This document shows, one piece after another, positions 45,634 to 57,507 of a stretch of DNA of 64,000 nt. The DNA comes from Immersiella caudata. Lineage: Eukaryota > Ascomycota > Sordariomycetes > Sordariales > Lasiosphaeriaceae. The number at the start of each line of letters is the position of its first letter. Position 1 is the first letter of the stretch. The notes beneath the pieces were generated by a model that had not been told where the DNA came from, ran no database searches, and was given only the letters and a program-made list of their open reading frames with translations. The translations under genes were made by a program, and so were the position numbers. The stretch covers positions 496,001-560,000 of the forward strand of contig JAULSU010000006.1 of the NCBI GenBank assembly GCA_030512335.1. Reading direction: 5' to 3'.

Positions 45634-46212
45634 GAACCCAAACCACACCAACTCGCAGCAAGGACGAAACGAACAATACAACCGCAACGAGGCCCGTCAG
45701 GCCCGAGCCAACCACCTGCAGGCTCGAGATCAAGTTCGCTTCGTCAATAACGGCAAAGCGACGACGTGGCTTTTTGAAGAAGAGAGCCTATTAGCAACAA
45801 GACTCGCATGAAGACCCGCAGTAGCGGCGCTGCAGACATCCGAGGCACGGTGACACTAATCGTGGGCTCTACCAGAACCCTCCTGAAATGGCAAACAGAG
45901 TACAAGAAGTGGGAGACACAGACCGCCAACGCAAGACGGCCCGCGTTCTGATCGACAAATGGATCAGCACCGCAATCACCATCGAAATTGAGGAGATAAC
46001 GTGCTCGACGCCTGGCTTTCCGGCGACTGGCAGAATGGGTCACCTTTATTCCCAGGCGAAGGCAAGGAAGGGTAAGGGGGAGACTTCGATGCCATGTGAA
46101 ATCATCCAGCCTTTCCAGCCGACTCAAAGCTTGTCATCCTTGCCGTCCCCCAGTACATCGTCAGATTGTAGTCCTCTTCTGTGGCAAGTATCGAAGACGG
46201 TGAAGGATTAAA
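45634..46212 (+). pseudogene. Broken coding relic, possible retroelement Gag
   Basis: An ATG at 45634 opens a Gln/Asn/Arg-rich frame (MNPNHTNSQQGRNEQYNRNE) that stops after about 60 codons. A second block in another frame from 45888 (RKTARVLIDKWISTAITIEI) resembles the mid part of LTR-retrotransposon Gag proteins and is itself interrupted. The two pieces do not join without frame changes. The Gag assignment is a judgement from composition and short resemblance only, with no LTR, protease or polymerase segment seen. Confidence 0.3.
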
Positions 46213-46449
46213 GAATCACCATAGCAGACCAACGTTGAGGACAGCGGCCGCTGCCCACTGAGCTCAATGCCTATACAGAATGGCGACGATGACTAGAGCA
46301 CCGCCTAGATGGAGGCGACACAGACATTGAGGAAGGAGATGCATCGAGGAGGAACGACAAGATCCGGAACGGGGAGCCGAGCTGGACGGCAGTTGATAGA
46401 TGTATATGGTGAGATTACTACAACTAAGTGATGATGCAGTCTTCTATGG

Positions 46450-46619
46450 TGGGCTTGGAGAGCTTCTTCCGCTCGCCTTTGATGATGTTCCAAACATCCC
46501 GATGCTTTGCGTTCCGGCGGAAGAGTCGGACCCAGTCGATGAAGTTGCTCTTCCCCAAAATTTGACGCTGGTGTCCGAGTTGCTGTTGTGTTGTTGTTGT
46601 TGTTGTCGTTGTTTGCCAT
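46450..46619 (-). pseudogene. Frameshifted Gag-like fragment (Ty1/copia type)
   Basis: On the minus strand an ATG at 46619 starts a frame with an Asn/Thr run (from an AAC microsatellite). After a frame change the sequence reads GKSNFIDWVRLFRRNAKHRD and then VWNIIKGERKKLSKP, similar in layout to the start of copia-type Gag (NYxxWxxxxxxxxxxxxVWxxI). The frames do not match, so it is inactive. It is on the opposite strand to the neighbouring relic. Confidence 0.4.
46591..46606 (+). repeat. TTG/CAA trinucleotide run
   Basis: A short perfect TTG microsatellite, extended by imperfect units on both sides (about 46580-46612). On the minus strand it encodes the Asn/Thr run of the Gag-like fragment. 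Confidence 0.85.
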
Positions 46620-47872
46620 TCTGGTGTTTGGTCGTGCCTCCTTCGAGGGAGAGGTGGCTGTCTGCGTTTTCCATTCCGGCCTGATAGAGCGGGGGAACCA
46701 CAATTTGCTGTTGGCGATGGGCTCGTTCGACCTAGAGTCGACAAGCCATGTCTCCCTGTTGACTACGCGAAAGATTCGCTCGAGTGGATCGTGCGCCAGG
46801 TTTTAAGTGGGATCACGGATGAGAATCCCGGCGGCAACTTTGACCCACGAGACCGAACTCTCGCCCCCGCGAGCAGCATTGACCTTAAGGCCTCCACCGC
46901 TTGCTCCGATCGGCGCCCTAAGCCGGCGTTTGGGATATTGGTCTTTCCGACAAAGAACATCTCCCGCAACAACGACATGAGAACAGCTCGGAGAGCCGGC
47001 CTTTTTAACAGGACGAGCGCGCAGTGCAGCCCTGGATACTTTATCAGCATCGAAGGAGGCAGCCAGTTGCGTGTTATCGTCGAGAAGGCACAGGGAGGGT
47101 ACCTCTGTAACCGTACCCACACAATCTAGACTACAGGAGGTCAATCAGGAGCTACTGGGAGCGATCAACGACGCCTGCAAACGACTTGGCCTCGCTGATG
47201 CGACAGCAGATACACCAGGCGTTTGGTCAGGACAGATCGAGGTTGCTTTCTCCCAGGCTCCGGACTACCTGGAAAGGAGCCCAAGGGGATGCCCAGGCTC
47301 TTACGGCACGCCAAGAAGATTCATAGCACGAGCCGAGCCGCAGTCACAGTCACTCTTGTTTTCTTAGCACAATCACACTGCGGTCCTCTCAGCAGTCAAC
47401 TTAGGGGCGACGGGGGAGCGTAGCAACGCTGAAGAGTTGCCCGCCGAACCTACGCCCCCGGAGGCGGTGGTGAGAGAAGAGGCGAGCTCATCGCTGGCCC
47501 ACTCGGAACAGGTACCCCTAGCAAAAGAAACAAGAGCAAAGGGTTTAGGGGTGTTAAAGGGCCGCTACCCTTCCGATGAGAGGTAGCCATCACATTAGGT
47601 ACGGTGCGTTCTGATCTTATCTCAGGGGCTGACGTTCTCAATGTTAGCTCTGCTAGAGGAGAAACACTCGGCTGACGTTTGAATTTCTAAAGGGGGGTGA
47701 AGCAGTTGCCGTTTGATCCGTTAACGATTTCTATCGCCTGTCATTCCATCGCCTGTCGCGTCCTCGGGTACACACATGCCGCGCGCATGGTGTGTGTGAC
47801 AGCTTTCTGACGGTTTGCAGGATGTGTCCCCTTCGTTCCTAGGGCAAGGGCAAGCGCAGGCACAAAACTTCG
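46620..47872. other. Relic region without an intact gene
   Basis: Frames around 46.8-47.4 kb show helical, coding-like stretches such as LQEVNQELLGAINDACKRLG, but each is closed by stops and I find no splice arrangement that joins them. No terminal repeats located by eye. Confidence 0.35.
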
Positions 47873-48415
47873 TTGCCACGTGAAATCATCTGTCCTGCAG
47901 CGGACTTTGGAGTTTTCGCCTCACGAAATTCTGCTGAGCCCTTCCAAGTCCCATCGAGAGGGCAAGCAAGTAGAAAGTTCTTCGCGAACCTCGAACAAGT
48001 CAGGGGCACTCAGTCGAGGGCGCTGCGTCCCTCGCAATGCATATATCCTCCACATCGTTCGTACTCATCTTCGTACTCATCATCCTCCGTGATAATAGCT
48101 GCCACAGTGCTTGAGAAGATGATAGGGTATGCGATGCGACTCTTAGACGACCACTTCGATGAGCAACTCCCGTTTGGACACCAATCGGGACACCTGCCAA
48201 ATTCTTTTACTTCCATGTTTACCACGCGTGAGGAGGCATTTGACCAAATCGACAATGTGCTGAAGAGGATGTTAAACACCTACGTGTCCTTACGACCGAC
48301 CGTTGCACTCGTTTCTGAAGCTCTTGGCTCCTCAAAAGGGGGCGCGGCGGTACCGGAAGATCTTGATGTTGCCACGGAGTTCTTCATCCTCTTGAAGTTC
48401 GGTGTCAGATTGTAG
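47873..48415 (+). pseudogene. Unknown coding fragment
   Basis: An open stretch whose second half looks folded (LEKMIGYAMRLLDDHFDEQL, then FTTREEAFDQIDNVLKRMLN). The frame start at 47873 is not an ATG, and the sequence ends abruptly at a stop after LLKFGVRL. I recognise no family. It may be a gene remnant or an unannotated exon. Confidence 0.25.
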
Positions 48416-49365
48416 GCCTCTGTCAAGCTTCGCCCCGGCAAGTACGGGTAGTTGGGCTGGAGATCTGGGATAGGTGGGCTGCTGGAGCTTGTCTACTCTG
48501 CGGTCGCCCTCAACATCTCGCAGCATCAAGCACTAGACAGCAGCTGCCATTGATGCACACCACACGCCAGGCAACACGGACAAGACCAATGGGTCCATCT
48601 CCAAGACCTGCAAGCACTGGAACCTTTCTGAATCCGGAATCCGACTCCTTTACGCATCACTAGTCTTGACGAGAATGGGAGGTTTTTGAGGATAAGGGAG
48701 ATAGATGTCAGAGATGCTGGTAGGTGAATCTTCCGGGAACAGAATCTTTCAAACTTTGTGGTTCATCTGTCCTTGCAAGTGTTGGCGTGTTTGGCGAGTG
48801 GTCGTTAGATTTAGGTTTGCCAAGCTTGGGATGATTTAGGCTGGCTGCCTGAATAGTCACAGCTATCTTCGCGCAGCGTGCAAGTTTTGTCTGTGCAATG
48901 CCAAGCCAGCTGCCTTGCACGTGCTTGCCCATTTGCCCCGATTGAGAAGGGCAGATGAATGATCTTCCAGCTTGACTTGACCAAATAGGGTGGAATAAAG
49001 TGGCGATCCTTCGTCATTTAGAGTGGGCTGCACACCATCAGCCTGCCGGGTCGGGTTACAACTGGATGCCCACAGGCTCTCCGACGCTGGTGGTTGTCGA
49101 AATGCATGGAACTATACCAGAACGAAGCACCGATAACTCCACCGCAGTGCTTGTCCATGGGGGTCTGCGCAGTATGTAGACATCATGATGCACATCTTTC
49201 TCACTTTGAGAGTCTGGGTGTCGTGGGGTCGTGACATAAATTCAATGGCTCCTTCCTCGACGCCTGCCCTGAATTTCTGCTTCTGAAACTTGGACTCCCC
49301 ACATCACTCAGTTCAACGCAGGATACCTACCAGACCCCGCAGAACCCAAAATCCTACCATCCTCC
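48416..49365. other. Intergenic region
   Basis: No gene seen; contains the promoter of the following gene. Confidence 0.4.
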
Positions 49366-49848
49366 ATGGCCCTCCCAAGCATTCTCGATCCCATCGCCAG
49401 CGCGATCGACACCCTTGCAAGCTCAACACCCCTTTCCAGCAGAAAGATTGACCTTACCTTCGGCCCGCCAGAAGACCCAAAGCACGCTATCCTCGACCTC
49501 GACCTCAGCGCTCTCCCCTCATGGCTCGACGTCGCCAAACTGGGGATCAAGATCGTGCCGCTTAACGACGCAGGCACCAGCGCAGAGGAGGCTGTCGACC
49601 TGCTGATAGAGCTCAACGCGGCGCCGACGGGCGTGCCCCAGATGTTCAACATGCACAACTTGAACAAACGTGAGGGGGGCAAGGTTCAAGCTGATTTCTT
49701 CAGCGATATCAGCAAAGGATGGATTCAGAATCGGGGGTCTCTGACGCTGCAGGTGGCGGAAGGGACAACCAAGATCAAGTTGGTGCCGGTGTTTGTGAAC
49801 AGGGACCAACCCGAGGAGGGCTATCACTTTGATTTTCAGACATCCTGA
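49366..49848 (+). CDS. Unknown 160-residue protein
   Basis: A single-exon frame starting at an ATG in good context (TCCATGG). The N-terminus is a short hydrophobic-amphipathic helix (MALPSILDPIASAIDTLASS) without basic residues. The body alternates beta-like segments: KIDLTFGPPEDPKHAILDLD, IVPLNDAGTSAEEAVDLLIE, SLTLQVAEGTTKIKLVPVFV. There are no Cys residues and no membrane helix. I do not recognise a family. The clean frame, composition and context support a real gene; the neighbour downstream is a lipase on the same strand. Confidence 0.6.
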   Translation: MALPSILDPIASAIDTLASSTPLSSRKIDLTFGPPEDPKHAILDLDLSALPSWLDVAKLGIKIVPLNDAGTSAEEAVDLLIELNAAPTGVPQMFNMHNLNKREGGKVQADFFSDISKGWIQNRGSLTLQVAEGTTKIKLVPVFVNRDQPEEGYHFDFQTS

Positions 49849-50980
49849 GGGATTTCTGGAGAAGCTTGAGCTGGCTGCACGCCGAAAGAAAAGCTGTTGA
49901 AAGGATGCAACCTAGTTGATTTTGAAAAGGGTTCGGAGATGGGGCTGCCTTAAATGAAGTATTGGAACAAACATGGGCCCAAATTCGTCTTTTCTTCTAA
50001 CGCTCCTTCCAAGAATTGCAATGCACAGAATCATTTGAAAAAAGTCATCATCACTGTTTGCCGTCGCCGACTTAGACGATCTAATTCAGGTTGATCCTCG
50101 AGAGCAAACACACGTGAATTACCTGCTAAATGTACATGCCCGGACCACCAAGTACAGGTGGCTTCCAACCACACCCCAAAGCTGGTATAGCAATTGCTTG
50201 TCAAAGGACAATTGCTAGAGTACGTGAGTCTCTGCCTCTCGAAGCAGCGCTTCGGCTGTCCCACAGTCTCAAAGTGTCCTCTATGTTCAGTGTGATCGAC
50301 GCGGAGCTTGGGGACCCATGGAACGCCGGGGTTGTCGTGACATCCATTGTGGGTGGGCACGTTGCAATGGTTGCCGTGGTTTTCGAATGGTAGTGTCTCA
50401 GCTCTTGCTGCCCGCGAGGGAACCCCGCAGAGCCTTGCGCTCAGCTCCAGCACGAAAGTTCTCTTCTCCACCTCTGCTTTCGCCCCATCAAAATTTGGAT
50501 TTTGACGTCCCTCTTGACCGGTTGCAACACGGCGATTTAGTCTCCAACCTTTTCAACTAGGCAGACAGTCTTCCACTCGATTTGCAGGATCCTCGAAACT
50601 TTCGATGCTCTAGGTAAGAACGCAACGCAGAGAGAGTGAGCGGCATCTAGATCCCGGCTGCATTCGTGGCTGACATTTTCCCCACTTGCAGAATGGCATG
50701 TTTGAAATCTCAGCCGTCGGGCATCCTCAGATATGGATGCAAGCCATACAGATTCTGGCCTATTACGAAGCAGAAGAAGCAACCACACCGGTCTGGTTCA
50801 GCCATCGTTCCTTTTCCCACAGTGGCGCGAGACAAGTGAGGGGAACAGCGGCACGCAACCCAAATTCCTGAACAGGGGCACACCCTTATAAATGACGACA
50901 CATCTTTCCCGGAGCTCTCTTGCTACAAGTCCTTCTCGGGCCACCCTCGATGAGAGCTCAAGTTGGAGACCCCAGTCAAG
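49849..50980. other. 1.1-kb intergenic region
   Basis: 3' region of the 160-residue gene and promoter of the lipase. Short frames only. Confidence 0.4.
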
Positions 50981-52736
50981 ATGTCAGACAACGCCTCTCG
51001 CACTGGCACCGACCCAGTCAACGCATTCATCCGTGCGGATAACTCTGGAATCAGAAAGCTGCAGAATGTCATCCGCGAGCTGCGCGAAGAATTTCCGGGG
51101 GGGCTGCAACAGAAAACCCCTATTGTGCTGGGTAAGGCTTACACCTCCCAATTGGCCATTGAAACTAGGTGCTGACGTGGTGAATTATAGTTCCCGGGTT
51201 TGCGGGATGGGGTAAACCTTTCCTCGGAGCGGTAAACTACTTTGGTGGATTTTCAGACCTTGCGGCGGTCCTTGAGGCTCAGGGGTACATTGTCATCTCC
51301 GCCCGTCTCAGTCCGCTTTCGAGCAACAAGGAGAGGGCGTGCGAGCTCTTCCAGCAACTCAGCAACATCGAGATCAACGCTGCTGGCAAGGGGAGGTAGG
51401 ATATCTCTGACCACACCCAGTGTTGCCATCAGGAGTGATTGACAAAACTGGTAGTGGATTCGAAAAAGCGGGAGACCCGGCGGTCCCCGTCCCCGTCTCC
51501 GTCGACTATGGAAACCTCCCGCTGAACTCTCTCCAGCCGAAACTGGCTCCAGAGACCTGGCCAGCCGTTGTCCATGGTTCGGATCGATTTCCCAAGCCCT
51601 GGAAGTGGAGTAAAACCAACAGGCTCACTTTCATCTGCCATTCCCAGGGCGGCACGACCGTTCGCCTCCTTCTCCACTACTTGTCAGGGGGAGCTCCCGA
51701 CGACTTGCCGCAGTTCCCGACCGACGATCATCGGGCGCGAGCGAAAGCAGTCATTACTTTGGGCACGCCACACAAGGGCACCACCGTCACAGACCTGGCA
51801 CACGTGAGACAGCAGTGTTCGCACTACAATAACCTTCAAAACTAACCCTGACAGTTCCTCCTCAAAGACGACGTCACCAAGTCCGCCATCGTCGACCTCG
51901 TCACCTCCTGCTCCTTTGCCTCACGCACCTCTCGAATCTACGACCTCGGCCTCGACCATTGGGGATTCACCCGCTCCGGTCAAGAAACCTACCTGCAAAT
52001 GCGCGAACGCATCGGGCCCGCCGTTCTCTCTTGGTGGAACGGCACCGTCAACGGCCTCTACGACAATTCCCTCCCCGGCGTATCCGCCCTTGACATTCTC
52101 ACCGCATCTTCCTCCCTCAACCAGTCCCCGACGTATTTCTTCACCATGGCATTCTGCGCCACCGTGCCCTTCCCCAAGCGTACCCTCACCCATCAAGACG
52201 TCCAAGAGTTCTTCGACCTCTTTCCTGCAGGGAAACTCGCTGGTCTCCTTGGAATCCCCCACTTTGCGGTCAAGGTGCTCAATGTTGCCAACTGGGTCAG
52301 CATCAGCCCGCCGATTGTCAAGGTGCTGGGATGGGTGACCCATGTTGCAAGGCGGCATCTCAAGGAGATGCACTACTTCAGCCAGATTCCGGTGCCGGGG
52401 GAACAGATACCGAGGGCAGACATGTTGTTGGTGCTAGCTCCTTTCGCGTATGGAATGGGTGGGCTTGCTGGGAATGATAACAAGGAATGGGGAAGGAATG
52501 ACGGAATCGTGAATACGGTGTCAATGGATGGGCCGGACGGATGGGTGAAAGGGGCGACGGGGTTTGTGGATGAGGTGAGGATGGGAAGAGGAAAGGGAGG
52601 GTGGTGGTGGTATTTTGGGGAGAACAATACGGTGGACCATGCGGATCAAATTGGTGTTTTTACGGATCCTGTCACGAATGAAGAGGTGGAGGTGATGTAC
52701 AAGTTGTTTGCGGAGTTGGCGGATCAAATACCGTAG
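50981..52736 (+). CDS. Bacterial family I.5-type lipase
   Basis: Four exons: 50981-51131, 51191-51395, 51455-51803 and 51855-52736, giving 528 residues. It is an alpha/beta hydrolase of the Staphylococcus/Geobacillus lipase type. The oxyanion strand is VPGFAGWG. The nucleophile elbow is HSQGG with Ser182, as in I.5 lipases rather than the common GHSMGG. The catalytic Asp is probably Asp451 in NDGIVNTVSMDGP and the His is His497 in NTVDHADQIG. A family-typical insertion carrying zinc- and calcium-site residues lies between. No signal peptide is obvious, so location is unclear. Intron 2 uses a TAG acceptor at 51452-51454; nearer AG sites would break the frame. Triacylglycerol hydrolysis is the expected activity. 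Confidence 0.87.
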
Positions 52737-52891
52737 ATGGGGAGGACGATTGTTTAGTCTGGAAGCATGAACATCTTCATTCTCTATCAAGCGCTCCAAG
52801 CTTGCACACTTCTTGACACCACTCCCATAGATACCTCTATTCGTCATGCCGCGTTTTCCTCCTTCCATCACGACTTTCCAACATCCACCTC

Positions 52892-53848
52892 CTACACCTG
52901 CCTCTCCAGTCCGGTCCCATACCGATAGCCCTCCTCCCCATCATCATCCCCCTCCCGTCCCTCAGGCTCTTCCTGCTCCACATACCCGCTCCCACCTCCC
53001 GTCAGCAGCGGTCTCGATCCCTCCCCCCTATCAAACGCCACATCCTCTCCTCCCCTCCCAGACATGAAAGCCGTCAACCATCTCCCCAGCTTCCCCCAAA
53101 CACTCCCCTCCCAACCGTCCACAAACCTCTTCCCCAAAACAAGCCCCAAAATCTGCACCAACCCTGCCACAACAACCACCGCCCCATCCCACCCCGCCCC
53201 ACTCCCCATCGCCTCCCCCCAAGGCCCCTTGCACGCCTCCGTCCGTCCGGGATACCGCGACACACAACTCTCGGAACCAGAACCCGAGCCAGGCGGTCCG
53301 CTGGGAAACGGCCACGCCATATCCTTCACCGTTCTGAAGCCACAGCAATTCAACATATCCTGAATCTTCCTGATAGATTCCGCGTCATGACCCGTCCAGA
53401 GGGATTTCCACTTTAATTCGAGGAGACAGTCGCGTACGGGAGAGGGAATGCCGGAGGAGAGGAGGAGGGTGGCGAGGGTGGTGGTTAGGATTAGGTGGAA
53501 GGTGGTGAGGAGGGTGGGGAGGATGGAGTGGAATGGGGAGCGTGGAGGGGAGCGGGAGGAGGGCTTGGAAGGGGAGAGGAGGTTCGGGAGGGAGAGGGTG
53601 AGGAGGAGGGTTAAAATGGGTAAGATGACGGGGAGGATGGTTAGGATGTGGGAGACAGGAAGAGAGAGGGATGTTAGGTGTTGATGGGTGTAGCTGGGAG
53701 GTTAGCTGGGTGTTGGGTCGGGAAAAGGGGGACGAACATGGCGATTCCTGTGAGGGCGAGGATGAGCTGGGAGGGTTAGAAACGATACAGGTGGAAGGAA
53801 TTGTGGAAAACATACCAAGGGATATATGGCTATGATCAAGGATGCCAT
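52892..53848 (-). CDS. Tetraspanin
   Basis: Three exons: 53848-53816, 53766-53738 and 53693-52892, giving 287 residues. The first two exons are only 33 and 29 nt. The 44- and 49-bp introns carry CTAAC branch sites. Four membrane helices are visible: residues ~4-22 (ASLIIAIYPLLILALTGIAI), ~38-58 (LTILPVILPILTLLLTLSL), ~85-108 (LTTFHLILTTTLATLLLSSG) and ~187-205 (AVVVVAGLVQILGLVLG). The large extracellular loop before helix 4 has the CCG motif (137-139) and later Cys164 and Cys175, the tetraspanin pattern. The C-terminal tail is acidic and Gly-rich. Tetraspanins organise membrane microdomains; fungal ones function in polarity and penetration. The 3' end lies 155 bp from the convergent lipase gene. 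Confidence 0.82.
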
Positions 53849-55192
53849 GACTGCGTTCTCTTTGCAGTGTGCTGAGATTTTGATGGAGTCCGGTCTCTGG
53901 AGGTCGAGTTACGATGGAATGTCGATGAAAGAGGATCAATAAAGATGAAAAGCATGATTAGTTTCGACAGGGAAACACCCCATCATTTATTCCCAAGCCC
54001 GCCCGCAAATTTGTCCAGTCAAAGCCGGCGGCGTAATCGATAGGTTCTCCATGACGGATGCTTGACGCAGTGAGGCCTTCGAGTCTGCACGAGGTTTTGA
54101 TTTGTTTGCTGCCCGCAGCTGGCGTCGAGCCCCTGACAATGATCTCCTCGAGGAGTCTGTTGTGTTGCATTTGAAATGGGACGCTGCCCGACTGTCAATA
54201 GACGCAGTTGTTGGGACGTTGAGGTTGGAAAGATCCGATGGTGCTAATTCACTGGTGATTCAGTGCATACCCTGCATCCAGTCGGTAAGCAACCGTTGGT
54301 TCCGCCGCAGCCACCAAACGGCCAGGCGCCACACACCCTCTTCTGCAGGCGATCGAAATTTAGTGTATGCCTCTTCCTGTCGGATGGCACAGTCCAACTG
54401 GACTTGCAGCAGCCCGAGTCCTCTGTCTGCGAGGCTCGAGGCTCTGCGTACCCTCAAATGTCAACCAAAGCTGCCTGATATCGTCTAACAGTGACATTGT
54501 GTTTTTATTCGACAACGCCGCTCAAGGCTGTCTTCGTTGGAACCAGGGATCTACTCGTCCATTTTTTCGAGCCAATGCAACCTGGAAAGTTCCCTGAATG
54601 TCAGCTTGTAGGCATCCGCCATCTGACATCCAGCACCCCAGCACCCCTTCCCGCGCTCGGTCGTCCTTGTTACAGGGTGTGTGACACCGCAGCAAGGCTG
54701 CAAACCCCGAAATTGGCACGGTCCCGTCTCTTGACGTGCGCTACCAACAATAGCATCCCCGTTGGTCTTATCGGACGGCAGCTTATGACGGGGAGGCTGA
54801 AATTGCCCTCCTCTTGGCCCAATCGTCGACCGCTCTCCCGGTTCGTGGGGGCGCAGCGGGAGGCGCTGCGCCTCCGGGACATTATCGCGACCCCTGAAGG
54901 TTGTGACGCGGAGCACGCCCCGGACCTTAAATTGTGGATGCGGCGCTCGATGCGACTCGGGGATGCTAAGGTTCATCCGATATATTTGGCCTGTGAAGAA
55001 GCGTCTTCGAGAAGCGCCAGCGTCTTGTTGTTCGAGGTCCGACTCCCGTCGCCAAAGGGAGAAATATCCGCCATTGGACGCCTCATCACTGACAGAGGAA
55101 GGAACGAACCCCGCATCTGGGTGTTGAAGTGCGCTGAGGTTCCTGCATCTGAAACTACCCGCAGCTGAGGTTTGCTGCCAATCTTCGTCGAC
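53849..55192. other. 1.3-kb divergent intergenic region
   Basis: Between the tetraspanin start and the STAND-like gene start. A 225-codon plus frame at 54491-55168 begins at an ATG but has no features and uneven composition. I call no gene. Confidence 0.35.
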
Positions 55193-56546
55193 ATGAGTTT
55201 CGGCATTGGAGCCGGCGACCTTGCGCTCGTGGCGCGTAGCGCATGGCGACTATACAAAGCGTGCAAGGACTCCTCGGAGGACTTTGCGCGACTGTCGACG
55301 GAGCTGATGTCGTTGCATGCGATTATGATTGAGACAAACGAGTTTTTGGTCGAGAACCACGACAGCATGGACCTGTCACGGCGGCACAGGTTGACGATAC
55401 TATGCGACGGCTGTCAATCTGCACTGGACGAACTCAACACTATTTATACGCGCTACGAAAGCTTGGGGACCCACGCGCAGAGAACATGGGACCGAATGCA
55501 CTTTGGCCTGAGGGACCTGTCTGATATTAGGAATCGGCTGGTCAGCAGCGTTACGATGTTGTCGGCTTTCAACACAGCTATGGTCAAGTACGTTTGGCTC
55601 CAATCGTCAATGTACTCTTTCTGACATCAGTTCTAGCTCCTCCCAGGCACGAATCGAGAAAAAGATCACCAAGTTCCTCGCCGAAGTCCAAGCCGGCCTC
55701 CGCGAAGGTTCCGTCGTAGCAACGCCGGACGCAGCAACCGCAATATCAAAAGCCGACGTGTGGAACGAGCTACGAAGGGAGCTCGAAGACGTCGGAATCA
55801 GCTTACCTGCCGCTGAAGAAAACCACGAATATATTCTCGAACGCATCAAGAAAGCTCTAGACGCCGGCGAACTTGACGAACTCGCTCCAGGACAAGCGTC
55901 AGATACAGAAGCTTCTGCGGACAGGAAGCCTTCCGTCGCGCCCAGTGATTCTAGCTACGGCAGCATCGTGTCCGGGGGTATTACATCTCAGCCAGAAAGG
56001 GGGAGCGTCTCCATGTCGACAAGTCTTAGCGCAGCCAACAACACGTTCGAGGAGGAGCTGCGGCGTCAAAGAGCTGAGTGGTGGCCGAACAACACTGGGC
56101 TGGCTTCACCCTTGGGCCTTGAACGATCAGTAGCCAGCATGACAGACAGTGCCGTCAAACTTGAGCTGCCGAAAGTGCGAAAGAGGACTGGACCAGTTGG
56201 GTTGATCAAGAAGATGGTCAAAAAGGAGACAGCCATCATCGAAGCAGCAAGTGACGGCGATGTCGACAAAGTAGCCGAGTGCATCAGTCTTGGAATGGAC
56301 GTCAATGCCCGAGATCGGTGGGGGTGGTCGGCGCTGAGCATGTGCGGATACGGCGGGTACGCCAACATCGCGAGATTGTTGCTTGACCATGGTGCCGATT
56401 TGGACAATGTCGATGTCGATGATGATACCCCGACCAGCTTGGCTGCCCATAGAGGGCATGCGCAGCTTGTGGTCATGTTTGATGAGGAGAGGCAGGTGAG
56501 AGACTTGAAGGTTCGGGAGATGGATACTGAGGTTCCAAGGGGGTAA
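55193..56546 (+). CDS. Fungal STAND-type N-terminal domain protein with ankyrin repeats
   Basis: Two exons, 55193-55587 and 55631-56546, giving 436 residues. The N-terminal ~150 residues form the helical domain typical of fungal STAND/NLR proteins (MSFGIGAGDLALVARSAWRL, then AFNTAMVNSSSQARIEKKIT). A Ser-rich linker with acidic segments follows. The C-terminal third carries two to three ankyrin repeats (~332-420): TAIIEAASDGDVDKVAECIS, WSALSMCGYGGYANIARLLL, PTSLAAHRGHAQLVVMF. No NACHT or NB-ARC NTPase block lies between, so this is a truncated architecture compared with full NLRs. A possible last intron (donor GTAAGC at 56542, branch GGCTAAC, acceptor GAGTCAG) would replace the C-terminal stop with a few other residues. 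Confidence 0.82.
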
Positions 56547-57507
56547 GCTTGCTTGATTGATTTCAACTGGACAGAGGCTAACATGAGTCAGTGTCGTTCA
56601 TTGAGTCGCTTGTCTATATGATTCGGGGGGCATCTCTGCCGTGCAGACTACAAGGTCAAGAGGGAAAAAAAAAGATGGCCCGGCTTACAGCACCGGCGCA
56701 ACTATGGCCAGGATAAACTTGTTCAGCTCCGAGGAAGAGGACCTGTTCCTATTCCTTATCTTTAGATGCAAGCTTGGAGAAGGGCCAACGGAAAGGTCAG
56801 CAATACTGGAAGGTTCCCATAAAGGAGCCTATCCTTAGGGCCAAGCCTTTAGTTAGACCTGGCCTACTCTCACTGTGTATCAGGAAAGAAAGAAAGGGAA
56901 GAGATCCTCATCCTCGGGGTTGGACAAAGTTTCTGGTTATATCCATAGCAGTGTTGTATATCCGGGCCACCTTTTTTTACTCTTTTGATCTTGTTTTCCT
57001 TGCAGGTATGCTTTGTGGTGGTTGTGATGGAAGGGTAGATATTTCGCTTCATGGGTGGGCTTGGGCGAGTGAAGTGTGGAGGAGACGGTTGCCTGCTCTT
57101 GAGGTAGGGGAGCTCAGCGCTCTTTATACCCACGGCCTCGGGCCTATTATCGCTGTTCGAACCTAAACACAGAGTTTGACAGTGGCTGGGCGTGTGTCTT
57201 AGGCTCGCCGTGTGAGTCTTTGGCCGTTTGTGGCTTGGAAGTGAGTTTGGTGGAGTTGAATTTTGCCATCATGTGGAAAACCAACGGGTGTGGTGTTCGG
57301 GAGACTTCCCCTGGTTTCTTTTGCGCTATTGTTGAAACCTTGGCTTTGGGTTTCATTTTCTGCTATCTAGTTTCAACTTTGTTGTCATGTACGGTATACT
57401 AGATACCCATCTAGAAATAGCCTCATCCTCCCACGTCCGTTCACATGTATCCTATTCCCCCCCCTTTGACTCAAAATACATCCAAACCGGCCCTCGTTCT
57501 TCACATC
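56547..57507. other. Convergent 3' intergenic region
   Basis: Lies between convergent 3' ends. No gene or repeat identified. Confidence 0.4.

Noticed and set aside
54491..55168. 225-codon plus-strand frame
   Set aside because: No motif, mixed composition, and no conserved block; probably chance.
57140..57175. GTTCGAACC resembling a tRNA T-loop
   Set aside because: No matching acceptor stem, D-arm or anticodon arm found around it.
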